8,815 bases of DNA from Chloroflexota bacterium. Its GTDB lineage: Bacteria; Chloroflexota; Limnocylindria; QHBO01. Every line of letters begins with the position of its first letter. Position 1 is the stretch's first letter. Below are positions 6,210 to 8,815 of the stretch, in pieces. Location of the stretch: NCBI GenBank assembly GCA_013694795.1, contig JACDBS010000025.1, positions 1 to 8,815 on the forward strand, read 5' to 3'. The translations under genes and the position numbers were made by a program. The notes below the pieces were generated by a model. The model ran no database searches. It worked only from the letters and a program-made list of their open reading frames with translations, and had not been told where the DNA came from.

Positions 6210-6364
6210 GTCTCCTCCGTTCCGAGTGCGGCGGGCTCATCTTGCGGCCAGAAGGCCTGCGAGGAAAGAGAATTCGCCTCGCGCCGTCGCACGACGGGGA
6301 TGGTACGGTTGGTCAGTCGATTGGTCCGTTTCGCGGACCGGTTCGCGTACGCTGGAGTCCGGGG
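6210..6364. promoter_or_regulatory. Divergent control region between two cyclase genes, with palindromes
   Basis: This 155-bp gap must hold promoters for both cyclase genes. It contains three dyads: GGCC-AGAA-GGCC (6246-6257), CCGTCG-CA-CGACGG (6284-6297) and GGTCCG-TTTCG-CGGACC (6323-6339). TTGGTC occurs twice in direct orientation (6309-6314 and 6321-6326), 12 bp centre to centre, roughly one helical turn. A TANNNT motif (TACGCT, 6348-6353) precedes the plus-strand gene. No recognisable CRP-type TGTGA-N6-TCACA site is present. Operator function is inferred from symmetry and position. Confidence 0.4.
6354..6357 (+). promoter_or_regulatory. Ribosome-binding site that fixes the TPR-cyclase start
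   Basis: GGAG followed by a seven-base spacer and the ATG at 6365. It decides against the longer open frame, which would start inside the divergent gene. Confidence 0.55.
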
Positions 6365-8329
6365 ATGACGAAAACTGAGACTCAGGAACGAAGCGCGGAG
6401 AGCGCGCTGCGCGCAGGCCGGGATGCCATCGGCCAGCATGCGTGGTCGCGTGCCATCCCCCTGCTGGTGGAGGCAGACGCCGTCGGGCTCGTGGGGGCGG
6501 AGGATCTCGACGCGCTCTCCGAGGCCTACTGGTGGACCGGCCAGCTGGATGAGAGCATTGCAGCAAGAGAGCGCGCGTACGCGGGCCACGCAGCCGCGAA
6601 CGACACTGACATGGCAGCCATGGCAGCCCTGGCGCTGATGTTCTATCACCACCATCGCCTCGCCGAATCGATCGCCTCCGGCTGGCTGCGGCGCGCCGAA
6701 CGGCTGCTCGATGGTCGACCCGAATCGGTCCCGCACGGCTACTTGGAACGGGCACACGCGAACAAGGCGCTGGGCGGCAACGATTTCGAGACGGCGCTCG
6801 AACACGCCAGGCGTGAGAGCGAGATTGGCGCGCGGACCGGTGACATTGATCTCCAGGCCGTCGGCCTCCATGACCAGGGCAGGATCCTCGTGGCAGCGGG
6901 GCAGGTCGACCCGGGTATGGAAATGCTCGACGAGGCCATGGCGATTGCCATCGGGGGCCAGCTGAGCCCGTTTCCGACCGCGATCATCTATTGCAACGTG
7001 ACGATCGCGTGCCAGGACCTGGGGGACTACCGGCGCGCGGTCCAATGGTCCGAGGCGGCCAAGAGATGGTGCGAGCGCCAGGCGATCGCCGGCTTTCCCG
7101 GCATGTGCAGGGTGCGGCGCGCGGAGGTCACGCAGCTGCGCGGTCACTGGTTGGAAGCGGAAGCGGAAGCGCGCCTGGCCTGCGATGAGCTGCAGGGGTT
7201 CAACGCCGAGTACGCGGCCCAGGGTCTCTATCAGATCGGCGAACTGCGCCTGCGGATGGGTGACATGCCGGCCGCTCGCGATGCGTTTCAACGCGCGCAC
7301 GAGCTCGGCCGCGACCCGCTCCCCGGGCTCGCCCTGCTGCATCTGGCCGAAGGACGGCCACAGGCCGCGGCGTCGGGATTGGACCGCGCTCTCGCCGATC
7401 CCGGACGCCCGCCACTCGTGCGGGCCAGACTCCTGCCGGCTGCGGTCGAAACCGCTATCGCGCTGGGGGACACACCGACTGCCCTCGCTCGAGCCAGGGA
7501 ATTGCAGGCCATGGCGGAAACCTTTGGGAGCGAGGTGATACGCGCATCGGCATCCGCAGCCCGCGCCGCGGCTGACCTTGCAGCCGGCGAGGTCGACGCC
7601 GCCGTCATCGGCGCGACGCAGGCATGGCGACTGTGGCACCAGGCGGACGCCCCGTACGAAGCCGCCCAGGCCAGGGTGCTACTCGGCCGTGCCTACCTCG
7701 CGAGTGACGACCCCGAGCAGGCGACGCTGGAGCTCACGGCGGCTGCCACCGCCTTCGATCGGCTCGGTGCCCCGTCCACCGCGGCTGCTGCCCGGGCGCT
7801 GCTTCCCGCGGCGTCAGATCCAACCGGTAACCGCCAGCTGCGCACCTTCGTATTCACCGATATCGTCGGCTCCACGCCGCTCATCGAAGCGATCGGCGAT
7901 GAAGCCTGGGAGAACCTGCAGTCCTGGCACGACACCACGCTGCGGGCGTTGTTCGCCCGTCACCATGGCGAGGAGGTACATCACGCGGGCGACGGCTTTT
8001 TCGTGGCCTTTCCGGATCCTGCATCCGCGATCGACTGCTCAATTGCCATTCAGCGGGCCCTCACGGAGCACAGCCGCAATCACGGCTTTGCGCCCCGTGT
8101 GCGGATCGGCGTTCATGCAGACGAAGCGATGCGCCGCGGCACGCGGTGGGAGGGTCGCGGCGTCCATCTGGCTGCGCGGGTGGCTGCACTGGCAGGCGAC
8201 GGCGAGATCCTTGCAACGGCCGAAACCGCCGAAATGGTCGGTCCAGGCGTGTCGGTATCCGGGGCGCGTGAAGAGAAGCTGCGTGGGATCTCGGGGAACG
8301 CGCGGCTTGTGGTGATCGACTGGCGCTGA
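6365..8329 (+). CDS. TPR-repeat protein with C-terminal class III nucleotide cyclase domain
   Basis: A 654-residue protein. Residues from about 10 to 480 are a long array of helical hairpins of the tetratricopeptide type, with clear units such as YWWTGQLDESIAARERAY (55-72) and later LRMGDMPAARDAFQRAHELG. This array resembles those of large LuxR/AfsR-type regulators and is a protein-interaction or sensory platform. Residues about 490-654 are a class III cyclase domain: FVFTDIVGST with metal ligand Asp499, HHAGDGFFVAF with Asp543, and GVHLAARVAALAGDGEIL with Arg605. The Lys expected four residues before Asp543 is His539, and the Asp expected before the GxxVH motif is not apparent (RWEGRGVH), so nucleotide specificity or activity is uncertain. 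No membrane helix or signal peptide. I chose the ATG at 6365 because GGAG lies seven bases upstream; the frame stays open to 6038, but that part overlaps the divergent cyclase gene. The stop is 11 bp from the convergent cyclic-nucleotide-binding gene. Confidence 0.92.
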   Translation: MTKTETQERSAESALRAGRDAIGQHAWSRAIPLLVEADAVGLVGAEDLDALSEAYWWTGQLDESIAARERAYAGHAAANDTDMAAMAALALMFYHHHRLAESIASGWLRRAERLLDGRPESVPHGYLERAHANKALGGNDFETALEHARRESEIGARTGDIDLQAVGLHDQGRILVAAGQVDPGMEMLDEAMAIAIGGQLSPFPTAIIYCNVTIACQDLGDYRRAVQWSEAAKRWCERQAIAGFPGMCRVRRAEVTQLRGHWLEAEAEARLACDELQGFNAEYAAQGLYQIGELRLRMGDMPAARDAFQRAHELGRDPLPGLALLHLAEGRPQAAASGLDRALADPGRPPLVRARLLPAAVETAIALGDTPTALARARELQAMAETFGSEVIRASASAARAAADLAAGEVDAAVIGATQAWRLWHQADAPYEAAQARVLLGRAYLASDDPEQATLELTAAATAFDRLGAPSTAAAARALLPAASDPTGNRQLRTFVFTDIVGSTPLIEAIGDEAWENLQSWHDTTLRALFARHHGEEVHHAGDGFFVAFPDPASAIDCSIAIQRALTEHSRNHGFAPRVRIGVHADEAMRRGTRWEGRGVHLAARVAALAGDGEILATAETAEMVGPGVSVSGAREEKLRGISGNARLVVIDWR

Positions 8330-8340
8330 GGTCCCTCGCC

Positions 8341-8763
8341 CTAGTGGGGCTCTTCTCGATCGAGGTGGCGGACGCGGCGTGCAAGCTCCCGCAGGACAAC
8401 GAGCTGGATCGGCGGAAACTCCTCCATCAGCGTATGGAAGGCGTGGTGGCCCACCACCAGAAGGCGTGCTGGCCCGTCGCTCACCACGGTCGCCACCCGC
8501 GGTCCCTCGTCGACCAGGGCGATCTCACCCACGAATTCGCCGGGCCCTCGCCGGGCAATGACCTGACCCTCTCGCTCCACGCGGAGGGTGCCCTGGATCA
8601 CGATGAAGAGCTCGTCTCCCTGCTGCCCTTCGCGCATGAGGACGCGCCCGTCGGCCACGTCCACCTCATCGGTCAGCTGGCCAAGCCGGAGCAGCTGTCG
8701 CTTGTCCAGGCCTGAGAAGAGCGGAATCCTGTGCAGGAGTTCAAGCTTCTCGTCCTTGGCCAT
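8341..8763 (-). CDS. Stand-alone cyclic-nucleotide-binding (CNB/CAP_ED) protein
   Basis: A 140-residue single-domain protein. LLHRIPLFSGLDKRQLLRLGQL (residues 9-30) is the usual N-terminal helix pair. VLMREGQQGDELFIVIQGTLRV (41-62) is the beta-roll with the conserved G-D-E. The phosphate-binding cassette is FVGEIALVDEGPRVATV (77-93), with Gly79, Glu80 and Arg89 at the positions that hold the ribose and cyclic phosphate in CAP and in protein kinase A regulatory subunits. A C-terminal helix (117-135) follows, but no helix-turn-helix, so it is not a CRP-type transcription factor by itself; it may regulate a partner protein. The residue after Arg89 is Val, where CAP has Ser. A strong GGAGG at 8771-8775 lies seven bases upstream of the ATG at 8763, favouring that start over a GTG at 8787. 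It converges on the TPR-cyclase, with only 11 bp between the stops. Confidence 0.92.
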   Translation of the reverse strand: MAKDEKLELLHRIPLFSGLDKRQLLRLGQLTDEVDVADGRVLMREGQQGDELFIVIQGTLRVEREGQVIARRGPGEFVGEIALVDEGPRVATVVSDGPARLLVVGHHAFHTLMEEFPPIQLVVLRELARRVRHLDREEPH

Positions 8764-8770
8764 CTGTTGT

Positions 8771-8775
8771 CCTCC
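8771..8775 (-). promoter_or_regulatory. Ribosome-binding site of the cyclic-nucleotide-binding gene
   Basis: On the minus strand GGAGG stands seven bases before the ATG at 8763, near-ideal spacing. It selects this ATG over the in-frame GTG at 8787, which would place the site inside the coding region. Confidence 0.65.
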
Positions 8776-8815
8776 GGCGCTAGACACGGGGGTTTGCGTC
8801 TGCGGCAGGATAGCG

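Noticed and set aside
6038..6364. N-terminal extension of the TPR-cyclase by 109 codons.
   Set aside because: It would overlap the start of the divergent hydrolase-cyclase and is Arg/Pro-rich without a domain; the ATG at 6365 has its own ribosome site.
6210..6364. CRP-type operator giving autoregulation of the cyclases.
   Set aside because: No TGTGA-N6-TCACA-like sequence could be found; the palindromes present have other sequences.
5930..7639. Long minus-strand open frame of 569 codons.
   Set aside because: It runs antisense to the TPR-cyclase and overlaps the hydrolase-cyclase in another frame. It has no recognisable domain and is typical of shadow frames in GC-rich DNA.
8764..8787. GTG start at 8787 for the cyclic-nucleotide-binding protein.
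   Set aside because: A strong GGAGG with ideal spacing to the ATG at 8763 would fall inside the coding region.

Overview
This is a GC-rich bacterial window with short intergenic gaps and GTG as well as ATG starts. It carries an MMPL exporter, an F420-type luciferase-like oxidoreductase, a family III CoA-transferase, and two class III nucleotide cyclases with sensor domains. Together these suggest a free-living Actinobacteriota or Chloroflexota organism. That placement is an inference from gene content; there is no rRNA or other phylogenetic marker to fix it.

Layout. (1) 2-2161, plus strand: the 3' part of an MMPL transporter gene, cut by the window edge. An unrecognised 88-residue protein follows, then an SprT-like HExxH zinc metallopeptidase whose start overlaps the small gene's stop (ATGA); the three may be one operon. 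(2) 2162-2579: a gene-free stretch with two tandem hairpins and a 154-bp element bounded by long imperfect inverted repeats, which looks like a MITE or a decayed transposon. (3) 2580-4659: a divergent pair, a luciferase-like monooxygenase on minus and a CoA-transferase on plus, 52 bp apart, each with a TANNNT motif placed as for a leaderless promoter. (4) 4725-4800: a complete tRNA-Gly(TCC) with encoded CCA, followed by a long imperfect hairpin. (5) 4878-8763: a cyclic-nucleotide signalling cluster. An alpha/beta-hydrolase-cyclase fusion (minus) and a TPR-cyclase fusion (plus) diverge from a 155-bp region rich in palindromes. Convergent with the second is a stand-alone cyclic-nucleotide-binding protein without a DNA-binding domain.

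How the genes may work together: two cyclases with different input domains beside one binding protein suggest two signals (a small molecule at the hydrolase pocket; a protein or regulatory partner at the TPR array) feeding one cyclic-nucleotide pool, read locally by the small effector. In both cyclases the residues that normally select adenine appear substituted, so the product nucleotide is open.

I see no CRISPR array, prophage, restriction or clear defence locus. The most unusual items are the inverted-repeat element at 2408-2561, the cyclase/effector cluster with its altered specificity residues, and the coupled small protein plus HExxH protein with a possible second zinc site.
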